64,000 nucleotides of DNA from Halobacteriovoraceae bacterium (lineage in GTDB: Bacteria; Bdellovibrionota; Bacteriovoracia; Bacteriovoracales; Bacteriovoracaceae), in NCBI GenBank assembly GCA_020635135.1, contig JACKAJ010000015.1, forward strand, positions 372,001 through 436,000, given 5' to 3'. The position numbers and the translations under genes are program-made. Shown here piece by piece: positions 35,241 through 44,299 of the stretch (its first letter is position 1; every line of letters starts with the position of its first letter). A model generated the notes under the pieces. That model was not told the DNA's origin and ran no database searches. It saw nothing but the letters and a program-made list of their open reading frames with translations.

Positions 35241-36017
35241 ATGGCACTAACACGAGAACAGAAGAAACTTTTTTTTGAGAGAGGATGGTTTTCTCTTCCG
35301 AATCTTTTCACTATCGATGAAATCGAAGTGGCTAAAAAAAGTTTTCAATCACTCGTAGAAAAAGCAAATAAACTCCAAACAACTCAAAACTTTGAAGATT
35401 CCTATTTTGTACTCGATAAAGATCAAAACAACCAAGTCATTATCAAAAGAGTTGTCTGGGCCGGAGGAACTGAACCTGCACTTTTGGAACTAGGTCGAGA
35501 TAATCGCATAACTTCAGTTGTTTCAGAACTTCTCGACTCTAAAGAAATTGTCCACCTCCTCAACCAGGCTCACTTTAAACGTCCTTTTGATGGAGTTATT
35601 TTTGATTGGCACCAAGATATCCAACACCGTGATAAAGGTCCTGGAACCTGGACTGATGTCGATGGAAAAGGAAGCTACATTCAAACTGCATTAGTGTTAG
35701 ACGAAATGACGACTGATAATGGTCCATTGCTTTTTATACCAGGAAGTAGCCAATGGGGCGTGGTGGATTTTGGGAAACACGATTACGACAATCCAAATTA
35801 CGACAAAAAACTCCCCCCTCAATTTGATAAAACTCAAGTTCAGACAATCACAGCAACTCCTGGAAGTGTGCTTTTCTTTGGACCCTATACTGCTCATGCT
35901 AGTTTTGAAAACAATTCAGAGAGTTGGCGGAGAATACTCATAAATGGTTATGCATACCCTGGAGCGAACCACCGAACTTACCCTGGATCAGGAAAGGGAA
36001 TTTCACTCTTCCCATAA
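35241..36017 (+). CDS. Phytanoyl-CoA dioxygenase (PhyH) family protein
   Basis: This 258-residue Fe(II)/2-oxoglutarate dioxygenase has the iron ligands HxD in FDWHQDIQH and the distal His in PYTAHASFENNS. The Arg in SWRRILINGYAYPG should bind 2-oxoglutarate. PhyH proteins hydroxylate varied small molecules, and the substrate here is unknown. The gene is divergent from the leucine operon over 184 bp. The operon next door suggests acyl-CoA or branched-chain chemistry, but only by position. Confidence 0.85.
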   Translation: MALTREQKKLFFERGWFSLPNLFTIDEIEVAKKSFQSLVEKANKLQTTQNFEDSYFVLDKDQNNQVIIKRVVWAGGTEPALLELGRDNRITSVVSELLDSKEIVHLLNQAHFKRPFDGVIFDWHQDIQHRDKGPGTWTDVDGKGSYIQTALVLDEMTTDNGPLLFIPGSSQWGVVDFGKHDYDNPNYDKKLPPQFDKTQVQTITATPGSVLFFGPYTAHASFENNSESWRRILINGYAYPGANHRTYPGSGKGISLFP

Positions 36018-36176
36018 TCGCTAAGTAGTTGATTTCAAAAGGGATTTATTTTATTTCACCAATTAGCTTATAATCATGATTGAAATCAATTTGAGTACAA
36101 TTCATGGCATCTTCTCTTGCCATTATACTCATTTCCCTACTGCTCCCTCTTTAGAATCAAGGGCTTAGCACTTTTC

Positions 36177-36202
36177 ATAAATTCATTCCGGAATGAATTT
36201 AT
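36177..36202. promoter_or_regulatory. 26-bp perfect palindrome upstream of a lipoprotein gene
   Basis: ATAAATTCATTCC is followed directly by its exact reverse complement GGAATGAATTTAT, with no spacer. The core TTCATTCCGGAATGAA resembles operators of dimeric regulators such as TetR-type proteins. It lies 43 bp before the next start codon, a position suited to repression. No regulator gene is adjacent. The other bases of 36018-36244 contain a weak distant inverted repeat and no gene. Confidence 0.6.
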
Positions 36203-36244
36203 AATAACAATAACAAACTTTTTAAAATTAAAAAGGAAATAATC

Positions 36245-37345
36245 ATGAGACGTTTGTCTTATCTATTAATACTGATTCTTCTCAATGGGTGTGTTCCAGC
36301 TGAAGAGCTCCAAGATACTCTAGGAGATAATAACCTCAACCAAAGTGATGAGCAGGATGATTCTGATGAAACGGCTATCGCTCTTGAAGCTGAAGCTCAA
36401 GTTTTGAGCATTCAAGACAATGCCGTCATTCTTAAAATTGAAAGCAGTATTGAAGCTCAAATTCAAGTGAGTGATGATTCAAACTCAGCAATAATCGCAG
36501 CCCTCAATGACGAAGCTTCATTTTCTAAAAATAAAATTATTACTCTCTCTTTAGATCAAGCTACTGAAAATTTTGATCTGCAATTTACAGACAAAAAAGG
36601 GAAAGTTCTCAACAAAAAAATAACAGTCAATAAAGCAGCTTCGAGAACTGATCTCGATGCCTGGGAGGGAACAGACTGTCAATTTGATTCTCATAATGTT
36701 GAAGAAATTGTTCTTTTAGCTGGAGGTGATGATGATTTCACTGGCATTGAAAACGGTGGAGACTTTGCCCCCGATACAAATTTCACAACAAATTTTGGAA
36801 CATTTGTAGGACAGTCACAAAAGTTTTTTGATGAAGTGGGTATTGATAAATGGGTTGCTGCAACTTTTGATGTTTCAGAGTATAAAGGTAAAATTCTTTG
36901 TGGAAGTGTTCAATTTCACTTAAAAAATGCCGGGAGTTTATGGACGACTGACAGCGTGAGCCTCTTTTCGTATGATCCTCTCGATAATTTTGCGCGCTCG
37001 GACTGTGCAAGTAAACCAGAAGGACTGACTTGCTGGTACGACAAAATAACAAACCATGTTTCCTCTTGGAGCTATGGAACAGAAATGCTCTTTAACTATG
37101 ATATGAAGGCAATGAAAAACTCGAGTAATGAAACTATAAATATGATTGAAGCTATGAATGAAACAGGAATTGTTCATGCTTATGTTTCTGATGATGTCAC
37201 CGTAGACTATTACCTTATCAAGCTCCTTGTAAAAAAGAGTGATGATGAGCTTGAAGAATGCGAGAGAGGCCTAAAGCTTGGCCTCTACAAATGGAAGAAT
37301 CGTCCGAATAAATGCCGTTTTGTCCTTCAAAATGATTTAGAATAA
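36245..37345 (+). CDS. Exported lipoprotein, unknown function
   Basis: The 366-residue protein has a lipoprotein signal ending LILLNGC, followed by an acidic linker rich in Asp and Glu (residues 22-45). The middle (about 50-130) looks like a short beta-sandwich. The C-terminal part contains a predicted proprotein-convertase-like or CBM-type jelly roll (FDVSEYKGKILCGSVQFHL) with four or more Cys. I cannot name a family. AAGGAAATAATC precedes the ATG, and a 26-bp palindrome sits just upstream. Confidence 0.7.
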   Translation: MRRLSYLLILILLNGCVPAEELQDTLGDNNLNQSDEQDDSDETAIALEAEAQVLSIQDNAVILKIESSIEAQIQVSDDSNSAIIAALNDEASFSKNKIITLSLDQATENFDLQFTDKKGKVLNKKITVNKAASRTDLDAWEGTDCQFDSHNVEEIVLLAGGDDDFTGIENGGDFAPDTNFTTNFGTFVGQSQKFFDEVGIDKWVAATFDVSEYKGKILCGSVQFHLKNAGSLWTTDSVSLFSYDPLDNFARSDCASKPEGLTCWYDKITNHVSSWSYGTEMLFNYDMKAMKNSSNETINMIEAMNETGIVHAYVSDDVTVDYYLIKLLVKKSDDELEECERGLKLGLYKWKNRPNKCRFVLQNDLE

Positions 37346-37465
37346 AGGTTTAGCTATCCTAACAGTTTGATTTTACTAGCCCTTATCCCGACTAAACAAC
37401 TCAAGATCTGCGCAATCTTACCCGATACGAGTAGTAAGGTGTTTTATGCCTTGAAATGAGCTCGT

Positions 37466-38257
37466 ATGTTGAAAAGTATATTAAGTTACCCATCACTCTT
37501 CTATTTAGAAGATCGGCCACCTCATCAGCCTCCTCAAGAAAGAAAGCAGAATCTTGAGTGGTATGGGTCAGCCGGTAACCTTCCCCCTCAAGACCCCCAA
37601 CTCCCAAGAAGTGAGACAGCACTCGATATAAAAAATGATAACGACCTGGTCAATTTTCTTCAACAATCAGAGCTCTCTCTCGAGGAAATTAAAGAACATC
37701 TTAGCTCAATGAAAGAATTTTCTTCAGATCTATTCACTAAAGAGCTCGAAGAGTATGACCAAAAAGAACTCAACACAAAAATTTTTAATACTCGAAGAGA
37801 AATTGAAGAACTTTCAGATGCCAATTTTATTCGAAGTCAAAATTTCATTCGCGATAGTTATAAGCATATTCACATGCAATATAAGCCTTTTATGGGCTCT
37901 ATCTTTAACTCTAAAGAATTAAGTCCCTCTTCATTTGACTTAAGAATTAATGGAGTTAGTGGGCATACAAAACACCAAAGCCGCAATGCTGACGTGAATC
38001 TCAAACTCGCAATTGAAGATATCGATTATTCTCTAGAAAAAATTAATCATTTCAAAACAGGTATTCAAAACAACATACTTCGCTTAAAAGAAAAATATGT
38101 AGACGAAATTAATTCAACTATCATTTACGATAACACAGATGCTTACCTCGAAAGTTCAAAAGACTTTGTTGAAAAGATCAATCAATTCAAGGTCAAAGGC
38201 GATATCGATAAAATAATGAGTTTTCGAGAAGAAACTAAAAAATTAATTATGACTTAG
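37466..38257 (+). CDS. Cytosolic helical protein, unknown function
   Basis: This 263-residue protein has no signal peptide. After a proline-rich N-terminus (PPHQPPQERK) it is mostly charged helix, with probable coiled coils at about 65-125 and 180-260. A central loop contains ELSPSSFDLRINGVSGHTKHQ. I do not recognise it. No ribosome-binding site is clear at the ATG used, so the start may lie further in. It is convergent with the next gene, leaving 21 bp. Confidence 0.6.
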   Translation: MLKSILSYPSLFYLEDRPPHQPPQERKQNLEWYGSAGNLPPQDPQLPRSETALDIKNDNDLVNFLQQSELSLEEIKEHLSSMKEFSSDLFTKELEEYDQKELNTKIFNTRREIEELSDANFIRSQNFIRDSYKHIHMQYKPFMGSIFNSKELSPSSFDLRINGVSGHTKHQSRNADVNLKLAIEDIDYSLEKINHFKTGIQNNILRLKEKYVDEINSTIIYDNTDAYLESSKDFVEKINQFKVKGDIDKIMSFREETKKLIMT

Positions 38258-38278
38258 GGCTTTCCTTCAATCGATTTA

Positions 38279-39238
38279 TTATTGAAAAATAAAGGCTAAG
38301 CTGAAGGTCAAAGAACGATTGAGATAATCAAAGTTATTGTAATCAAGTTGATTTACAGCATAAGCTAGCTGAGTCCTCCACACTTTCTCGCCTGTGACGT
38401 ATTTAAGATAACTGAACACCTCATAATTATTATTTTTATTGATCTGTTCAGAATATAAATTCGTTGAAACATCAAAACCAAGCCCCATAAGAAATTGGCG
38501 CAATTCAAAGATGTCCGCCTCAAAAGTATAACCGAGACTAGAATAGAGCTGTTTTTCAAAAGTTGTTCCGAATGTTTCTTGGTCAACCTGAAAGGCAAGT
38601 TTTTGCCCTACTTCTGTATAGACCTGTGAAGTAGCATCAATACTATGCTTATAGCCTGCATTCACTCGGGCAGCAGGCATAAAAAAACTAATATCTTCAT
38701 TTGTCCCATACTGCGCACTTGACTCGTAAATATGGTTTTTAAATATACCTTCACCTTGAAGTGACCATTTTTTTCTTAAGTGCTGCCCATAAGAAACTTT
38801 TACAACTTGAGAAAGATTTGAATAGAGAGTTCGATCGTAATTTATCGCATTTCGAGCCCCCATTTCTTCGTGGAAAACGCCTAAAGACACTGAATACTTT
38901 CTGTCTTTACGATCGAGATCCCATGTACTTATTTCTTGAGTTGAAGAAGGAGCTGCAGCGATTGGTGGCTGATTAACTTTAACAGACTCTTCTTTCTTTA
39001 TTCCTTCGACTGGGACACTAAATTTGTAACCAATTGGCAAATAATGAGCAGAACTCCAGTTTTCATTATTGTAATCGAGAACAAGTTTTATAAAGTCTTT
39101 ATCATAAATAGTATCGATATGTTTATTAACGAGTAGAACATAGGAGATACTTTCATTTTTATTGAGAGAATAATGAATTTCGTTACTCGCATAGACACAA
39201 TTCAAGAATGAGAGAAATACAATCGCAAATTTAGACAT
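38279..39238 (-). CDS. LysM-like domain plus outer-membrane beta-barrel
   Basis: The 319-residue protein has a signal peptide (FAIVFLSFLNCVYAS). A LysM-like segment comes first (IHYSLNKNESISYVLLV... through LPIGYKFSVPV, about residues 20-75), then a Pro/Ser linker. About 220 residues of alternating beta strands follow, ending LTFSLAFIFQ, as in an outer-membrane barrel. LysM domains bind peptidoglycan, so this protein could tie the outer membrane to the wall. The ATG at 39238 has GGAG and lies at the stop of the upstream lipoprotein gene, showing coupling. Confidence 0.68.
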   Translation of the reverse strand: MSKFAIVFLSFLNCVYASNEIHYSLNKNESISYVLLVNKHIDTIYDKDFIKLVLDYNNENWSSAHYLPIGYKFSVPVEGIKKEESVKVNQPPIAAAPSSTQEISTWDLDRKDRKYSVSLGVFHEEMGARNAINYDRTLYSNLSQVVKVSYGQHLRKKWSLQGEGIFKNHIYESSAQYGTNEDISFFMPAARVNAGYKHSIDATSQVYTEVGQKLAFQVDQETFGTTFEKQLYSSLGYTFEADIFELRQFLMGLGFDVSTNLYSEQINKNNNYEVFSYLKYVTGEKVWRTQLAYAVNQLDYNNFDYLNRSLTFSLAFIFQ

Positions 39239-39239
39239 G

Positions 39240-40550
39240 TTACTCTCCAACTCCTCGAACAAGCATTTCATCTTGGTCAACACTTCCTTCGGAATCTTTG
39301 GGCTGAATCCAAACAGCGAATGGAAAATCAGCAGAGATGATAGTTCCTTTGCTTAGTCCTTTTATTTTGATTTGAGTTGGGGCTCCTAAGAACTCAAAAC
39401 CCTCTCTTTCTAATTTGTGAAGTGTTGTTGTTAAAGTCTTAGGATTCCAAACTTTAACTTTGTCTTTTGTCGTACTCGCAATAGCAACCCATTGAGTATC
39501 AATATTTAAGGTATAATTTTTTCTCATTAAATATTCAGGTAAAAAAGGAGATGACGCCCATCCCGATCCATCAGCATTGCTTCTTGCAAAAAACTTTTCT
39601 GTTGAGAATATTCGCAAGGCCTTAGAGTTGTAAAAAAAGTTACAACAAATTCCATTATTAGGAAGTCCTTTTTCAACGTCATATTCTCCAAGATCTGCTT
39701 TTCCTTTAGTACTGACACCATTGGAATAAATTCCATCGTAATAAATAATTTGATCTAAACCGCTCACAATGGCCTTGCGACTTGGAAACCCTATAAGCAT
39801 TTCATAAGGTGGCAAAACGGGGTGAGCATCGACAATTTTATCGAGCTTCTTACCAAGAGATATGGCATAGCCTAGCATGACTCCCTTAGAGACTACGTGA
39901 TAAGCGCCTTTGTTTGGAACTTGCAATGTTAAAAGTTCATGAGAGTTCACTGTAAAACGCCGAATATGCTGAGTTCCACTATAAATATCAATATCTTCAT
40001 TTGTAAAAGTATAAAGGCTTAGCTCGGTTGGAAGTTTTCTATTCGCACTAAACGAAAAACTCGTCGAAGCCCATTCCGGATAACTCCAAACTATATTGGC
40101 ATTATAAAGAGCTTTGTCTTTCTTCCCTATCAATTTGCCCGAAACAAAAAATGGTTTATCTGAAGTGAGGAGATCACTTTTCTTAGAGAGAAATTCATAT
40201 GTCTCTCCCTTATTTAGTGTCGCCAGGCTTATTCCATTGAGAAAAACCTCAGTAGCATCTTCATAAACACTCACTGCACTTTTAATGGCTCCACCTAGAT
40301 TGAGAGCGTTGTGGAGAGCAGGATCAAAAAAACTATCTGTGCCACCTGGATTATCAATGGGATCATCAGGCTTTGGAGGATCTTTGGGTGGAATTGGCGG
40401 AGTTGGCTTTTTTTCAGGCCCTAAAGGCGGAGTAGTGACAACTCTAATTCCAGGAGATTTTTCATAAAATACATTGTCTTTCGAACCACATGAAGGAAAG
40501 AAAATAAGAGAAAATAAATAGAGAACAATCAACGGGAATGTTCGGAACAC
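39240..40550 (-). CDS. Large lipoprotein with Pro-rich linker
   Basis: This 436-residue protein starts at a GTG with AAGGTGG upstream. The lipoprotein signal ends LIFFPSC. A proline/lysine linker follows at residues 45-70 (PEKKPTPPIPPKDPPKPDDP) and then a beta-rich domain of about 360 residues with no family I recognise. It could cross the periplasm or stick out from the cell. It is cotranscribed with the LysM-barrel gene, whose start lies at its stop codon, so the two may act as a pair. Confidence 0.7.
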   Translation of the reverse strand: MFRTFPLIVLYLFSLIFFPSCGSKDNVFYEKSPGIRVVTTPPLGPEKKPTPPIPPKDPPKPDDPIDNPGGTDSFFDPALHNALNLGGAIKSAVSVYEDATEVFLNGISLATLNKGETYEFLSKKSDLLTSDKPFFVSGKLIGKKDKALYNANIVWSYPEWASTSFSFSANRKLPTELSLYTFTNEDIDIYSGTQHIRRFTVNSHELLTLQVPNKGAYHVVSKGVMLGYAISLGKKLDKIVDAHPVLPPYEMLIGFPSRKAIVSGLDQIIYYDGIYSNGVSTKGKADLGEYDVEKGLPNNGICCNFFYNSKALRIFSTEKFFARSNADGSGWASSPFLPEYLMRKNYTLNIDTQWVAIASTTKDKVKVWNPKTLTTTLHKLEREGFEFLGAPTQIKIKGLSKGTIISADFPFAVWIQPKDSEGSVDQDEMLVRGVGE

Positions 40551-40660
40551 AAGCCACCTTTCCTGCTTTTCAATGAACCTTATTTAAATCTAACCTGAAC
40601 GACTCAGGATTTCAATTTTCTCTTTTTTTAAATAATTATTATTCATTCTGCTTTTGAATT

Positions 40661-41200
40661 TCAAAAAAGAGGTTGGAAGAGATTGGGTTTGTGAAAATCA
40701 GGTTTTTCCTGTCTTTGATCAAAGTGAGCAAAGTATTCTCGCTTTTTTCCTAAGCAACTAAAGAAACCTGCATAGAGATGAGCACCTTGAAAATTCAGTG
40801 CCAACTCTTTGAAATCCATGAAGATTTCTACGGTCCATGTCGATTCTTCAAAGTGTGATACAGACCTGAATTGTTCACATAGCGGAAGGGCCATGATTTC
40901 CCGAGGCTTTATAACGAGCAAGGAAAATCCTTGATTAAGTGGAGAGATTTGGATTTCAAGATAGGGGGATGTAAATTGATTTTGTTTTTCTCGGGCTTGA
41001 AGAAATATTTCACAAACATCATATTCCCATAACCCCCAATTGCGGTTTTGATTCTTTAAAGAAAAACTTTCGCTCGTGTTCCAGTGACCAGCTATTTTTT
41101 CAACTTGAAATTGAGCAGAAAATCCTTCGTCGCCTAACTTCCAATCGTACTCCACAATAAATTGAGATTGCTGCTGTGACTGCGTATTTAATTTTTTCAT
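40661..41200 (-). CDS. Possible carbohydrate-binding (CBM9/DOMON-like) cytosolic protein
   Basis: The 179-residue protein has no signal peptide. The pattern NWGLWEYDVCEIFLQ, YLEIQISPLNQGFSLL and WTVEIFMDF, ending PDFHKPNLFQPLF, resembles CBM9-like beta-sandwich proteins of bacteria, although these are usually exported. It follows the desuccinylase gene by about 12 bp and probably belongs to the end of the lysine operon. What it binds or does is unknown. A TTG one codon upstream of the ATG is also possible. Confidence 0.55.
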   Translation of the reverse strand: MKKLNTQSQQQSQFIVEYDWKLGDEGFSAQFQVEKIAGHWNTSESFSLKNQNRNWGLWEYDVCEIFLQAREKQNQFTSPYLEIQISPLNQGFSLLVIKPREIMALPLCEQFRSVSHFEESTWTVEIFMDFKELALNFQGAHLYAGFFSCLGKKREYFAHFDQRQEKPDFHKPNLFQPLF

Positions 41201-41211
41201 CAACTGATAGT

Positions 41212-42366
41212 CTATTCTTTGATCATCACTCGAGCAAACTCCATATGCTCATGAATAATTGAAGAATCGGTCAAATTAATCACTCGTCCATTAAAAGGAC
41301 TGAGAATTTCTTTTTTAGCTTCAGAAATATTTTTGGGGTTATCGACAAAATCAAATTGGAAGACATGAGCTATAACATCTCCTTTCTTAATATCCTGTCC
41401 TGGTTTCACCTTGTAGCTAACGATGCCACCATAAGGAGCAAAAAGCCTCTTATAACCATCTGGCCTACAAATATTATACTTCAGCGAAGGTTTTTTAACC
41501 TCACCTTTTATTGATCCTCTAAATTTTAAATAATTGATAATATTTTCAAATTGTTCGAAGGCCATCGCTTCATCTGCTCTTTCCTGGGATCCTAATTCAA
41601 CAGTGTAAGCTTCTACAGGAATTGAAATTTCTAATTGCGAATGTTTTCTAAATGCTTTTTGCAATCCATACCAAGGAATAAAACAAGCTTCGTCGAGAGC
41701 TCCCAAAAATTCATTTTGGATAGTTATAATATTCTCAATTCCAAGATAATTAGCATTCATATTTGCGATACTAATATCAGGTGCGTAGAGATGATTTAGA
41801 GAGTTACTGGCCGTATGGAGATCGAGAACAATGTCTGCTTTTTGGGCCATTTTTTGGAGTTGAAAACAAACAAAATCTCCATAATCGGCACCAAATTTTT
41901 TTTGATTCTTTCCAATTTCATCGAGACATCGGTTCAACTCATCTTGAAAACGACTGACGATTGTTGATTGAGTGCAATCGTTATTGTTTTTTATAAATTC
42001 ACTTAAATTAATTTGCTGTGGGTTTTCTTGCCCATCAAGTAAATTTTGAGCAACAAGATTAAAATAGTTTCTATTATAGTTTTTTCCATTTGTAGGATCA
42101 AAACGTCCAAATGTATATTCTCCCAACTTAGCATTGAGACCATAAGGGTTAGCCTTGGGAACAATGGTAATATTTCCAAGCGGTGGATTTTTTGCAAGAT
42201 AATCCAACAAAAAATAACAAACTAAATTCCCTTGAACTTCTGCTCCATGAATATTGGCTTGAATATAGACTGAAGGAGCTTCACCACTTCCTTCAAATTC
42301 AAATACGGGAATTTCTAAGCTATCTCCACTGGCCATTTGTCTGACAGGAATTGATTTCTTTTTCAT
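41212..42366 (-). CDS. AstE/AspA-type zinc deacylase; candidate succinyl-DAP desuccinylase
   Basis: This 384-residue protein belongs to the succinylglutamate desuccinylase/aspartoacylase (M14-like) family. Zinc ligands are IHGAEVQGN (His and Glu) near residue 39 and the His of LDLHTASNS near 183. A catalytic Glu is seen in YTVELGSQE. The C-terminus is a beta domain with KPGQDIKKGDVIAHV. It follows lysA by 3 bp in an operon that uses the succinylated DAP route but has no dapE. Removing succinate from N-succinyl-LL-DAP fits the chemistry. That role is inference; an amino-acid or peptide deacylase is the alternative. Confidence 0.75.
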   Translation of the reverse strand: MKKKSIPVRQMASGDSLEIPVFEFEGSGEAPSVYIQANIHGAEVQGNLVCYFLLDYLAKNPPLGNITIVPKANPYGLNAKLGEYTFGRFDPTNGKNYNRNYFNLVAQNLLDGQENPQQINLSEFIKNNNDCTQSTIVSRFQDELNRCLDEIGKNQKKFGADYGDFVCFQLQKMAQKADIVLDLHTASNSLNHLYAPDISIANMNANYLGIENIITIQNEFLGALDEACFIPWYGLQKAFRKHSQLEISIPVEAYTVELGSQERADEAMAFEQFENIINYLKFRGSIKGEVKKPSLKYNICRPDGYKRLFAPYGGIVSYKVKPGQDIKKGDVIAHVFQFDFVDNPKNISEAKKEILSPFNGRVINLTDSSIIHEHMEFARVMIKE

Positions 42367-42369
42367 AAA

Positions 42370-43563
42370 CTACCTCATTAAACTATCTATTTTTTGTCTG
42401 GTTCTTAAAATTTCCATGTTTCCTTCTGAAAAAATAAACTCAGCAGGAAGGTCATGGCATAAAAATAGTGGCATGCTTTCTGAGAATCCATAAGCACCAC
42501 ATTGAGTAAATACAAGCCAATCGCCTATTTCAATCTGACTTGAAAGATGATGCTCACCTAGATAATCAAGACTTGTGCACAAAGGTCCATAGACACGATA
42601 AGGACTTTTTTGAGAATCTGATCGCAAATCCATTGCAGGGAAATATTGCTTGGCCAATGTCCCTCTAATCATATGGTTAATCCCACCTTCAAGGATGAGC
42701 ATTCTCACACCTTGAACTTCTTTAATATCAACGATTCGATTAGCATAATAGCCCACTGGCCCTACCAAAAACCGCCCCAATTCGAGCCAAATTTCTTCTA
42801 ACTGATTTTCAATTCTTTTTGATTCTAAATATTCGAGTATTTCAGAAATGACGAGAGGCTTATCGTGTGTCGAATAAGGAATACCAAGCCCTCCTCCTAA
42901 ATCGATCACGGGAAAATTTGTCAATCCTAGTTCTTGTGCCCATAACTTCGAATCAATGAATATTTCATCCCATATCGAAAAAAGTTCATCTCTATTGAGA
43001 ATATTTCCCCACTGAAAAATATGAAATCCTAAAATATTTAAGTTCTTGAGCTCTCTAAAATTTACTTTTTTCCAATCGAATACTTCTAATCCAAATTGGG
43101 ATAATTGATTTCCTCCAATCACATTTTGTCCAGAAAGTTTCCAGTTTGATTTTTGAATTCGAAGTAAAACATCAACTTCATCTTTGGCAACTTCATTAAG
43201 CCAATAAGCTTGATTTTGACTTTCCAATACAAAGTTTCTTACACCTCTTTCAACTAAAGTTTTCAAATATGCTTTTGACTTGGAAGGACCAGTGCTTATA
43301 ATTTGCGAAGCTGAGTAGCCATTCCTCAAAGCCTGCTCAACCTCCCCTAAACTTGCACAATCAATCGGAACATTTAACGAATGCATTGTTCTGAGAATGC
43401 TTGAGAGGGGATTTGCTTTTTGTGCGTACCAAAGCTTCACCGATTTTGTAGAAGAAAATTCTTCTACAATCTTTTTTAAGTTATCGAGGTCGTAAACGTA
43501 AAAAGGATAGTTCTCCTCTTCTACAATTTTAGATATTTGCTGGAGAATTTTATCGCAAAACAT
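42370..43563 (-). CDS. lysA: Diaminopimelate decarboxylase
   Basis: This fold-III PLP decarboxylase of 397 residues makes lysine from meso-diaminopimelate. The PLP-binding Lys lies in LWYAQKANPL near residue 46, and phosphate is held by GGGLGIPYS. ELGRFLVGPVGYY and GPLCTSLDYLGEH carry substrate-binding and active-site Cys residues. It overlaps dapD by 14 bp when started at MFCDK; an ATG 11 codons earlier lies inside dapD. Sequence alone leaves related decarboxylases possible, but the operon settles the call. Confidence 0.88.
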   Translation of the reverse strand: MFCDKILQQISKIVEEENYPFYVYDLDNLKKIVEEFSSTKSVKLWYAQKANPLSSILRTMHSLNVPIDCASLGEVEQALRNGYSASQIISTGPSKSKAYLKTLVERGVRNFVLESQNQAYWLNEVAKDEVDVLLRIQKSNWKLSGQNVIGGNQLSQFGLEVFDWKKVNFRELKNLNILGFHIFQWGNILNRDELFSIWDEIFIDSKLWAQELGLTNFPVIDLGGGLGIPYSTHDKPLVISEILEYLESKRIENQLEEIWLELGRFLVGPVGYYANRIVDIKEVQGVRMLILEGGINHMIRGTLAKQYFPAMDLRSDSQKSPYRVYGPLCTSLDYLGEHHLSSQIEIGDWLVFTQCGAYGFSESMPLFLCHDLPAEFIFSEGNMEILRTRQKIDSLMR

Positions 43564-44299
43564 CTTCAAGCACCAAAGAGGCGTTACTTTTTTCATCTCT
43601 ATATTTTACGATCAACGCACAGTACATCTGTAGTCCTTGTTCCTTGGCCCAAGCTGAACTTGATGGTCTTGTCCCTGAAATGACAACTGCTCCTTCAGGT
43701 ATATCTTCACCCAGCTCAAGCTTTCTTTCGTTTACTAGATCGTAAACTGGTACAGAGCGACTCAAAGAAACTCCTGGGGCGATGACTGCATTCTTTCGAA
43801 TAACAATCCCTTCAACAATGACAGACCCCGCTCCAACAAAGGCATTATCTTCAATAATGACTGGTCGCTGACCAATTGGTTCGAGCACTCCACCAATTTG
43901 AACTCCTGCTGAGAGGTGAACATTTTTTCCTATTTGAGCACAGCTACCAACTAACACGTGGCTATCAATCATCGTACCTGAATCGACAAAAGCCCCAATA
44001 TTCACATAAGCAGGAGGCATGATAATTACACCTTCAGCAATATAAGCTCCTCTTCGAACACTACTTCCTCCTGGAACCATGCGAACTTTTCTTTTAGTAT
44101 GAAAACTTTGAGGTAAAATCGTATTCTTATCTACAAAACCTTCATAGTTACCAGAGCAATTAACATTTTCTCCGGCTTTAAACGCATCAAGAATTGCTTG
44201 TTTGACATTGATATTCGCTTCCCATTTATCGGAAATGAGATCAGCAGCTCTGATGTTACCTCTTTCCAAATTATTTAAAACATTTTCCCACTCAAGCAT
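43550..44299 (-). CDS. dapD: Tetrahydrodipicolinate N-succinyltransferase
   Basis: The 249-residue left-handed beta-helix acyltransferase has hexapeptide repeats through its middle (YIAEGVIIMPPAYVNIGAFVDSGTMIDSHVLVGSCAQIGKN). HLSAGVQIGGVLEPIGQRPVIIED is typical of DapD. It transfers succinyl from succinyl-CoA to tetrahydrodipicolinate, fixing the operon to the succinylase route. GAGGAG precedes the ATG. It overlaps dapA by 8 bp. Confidence 0.92.
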   Translation of the reverse strand: MLEWENVLNNLERGNIRAADLISDKWEANINVKQAILDAFKAGENVNCSGNYEGFVDKNTILPQSFHTKRKVRMVPGGSSVRRGAYIAEGVIIMPPAYVNIGAFVDSGTMIDSHVLVGSCAQIGKNVHLSAGVQIGGVLEPIGQRPVIIEDNAFVGAGSVIVEGIVIRKNAVIAPGVSLSRSVPVYDLVNERKLELGEDIPEGAVVISGTRPSSSAWAKEQGLQMYCALIVKYRDEKSNASLVLEDVLR

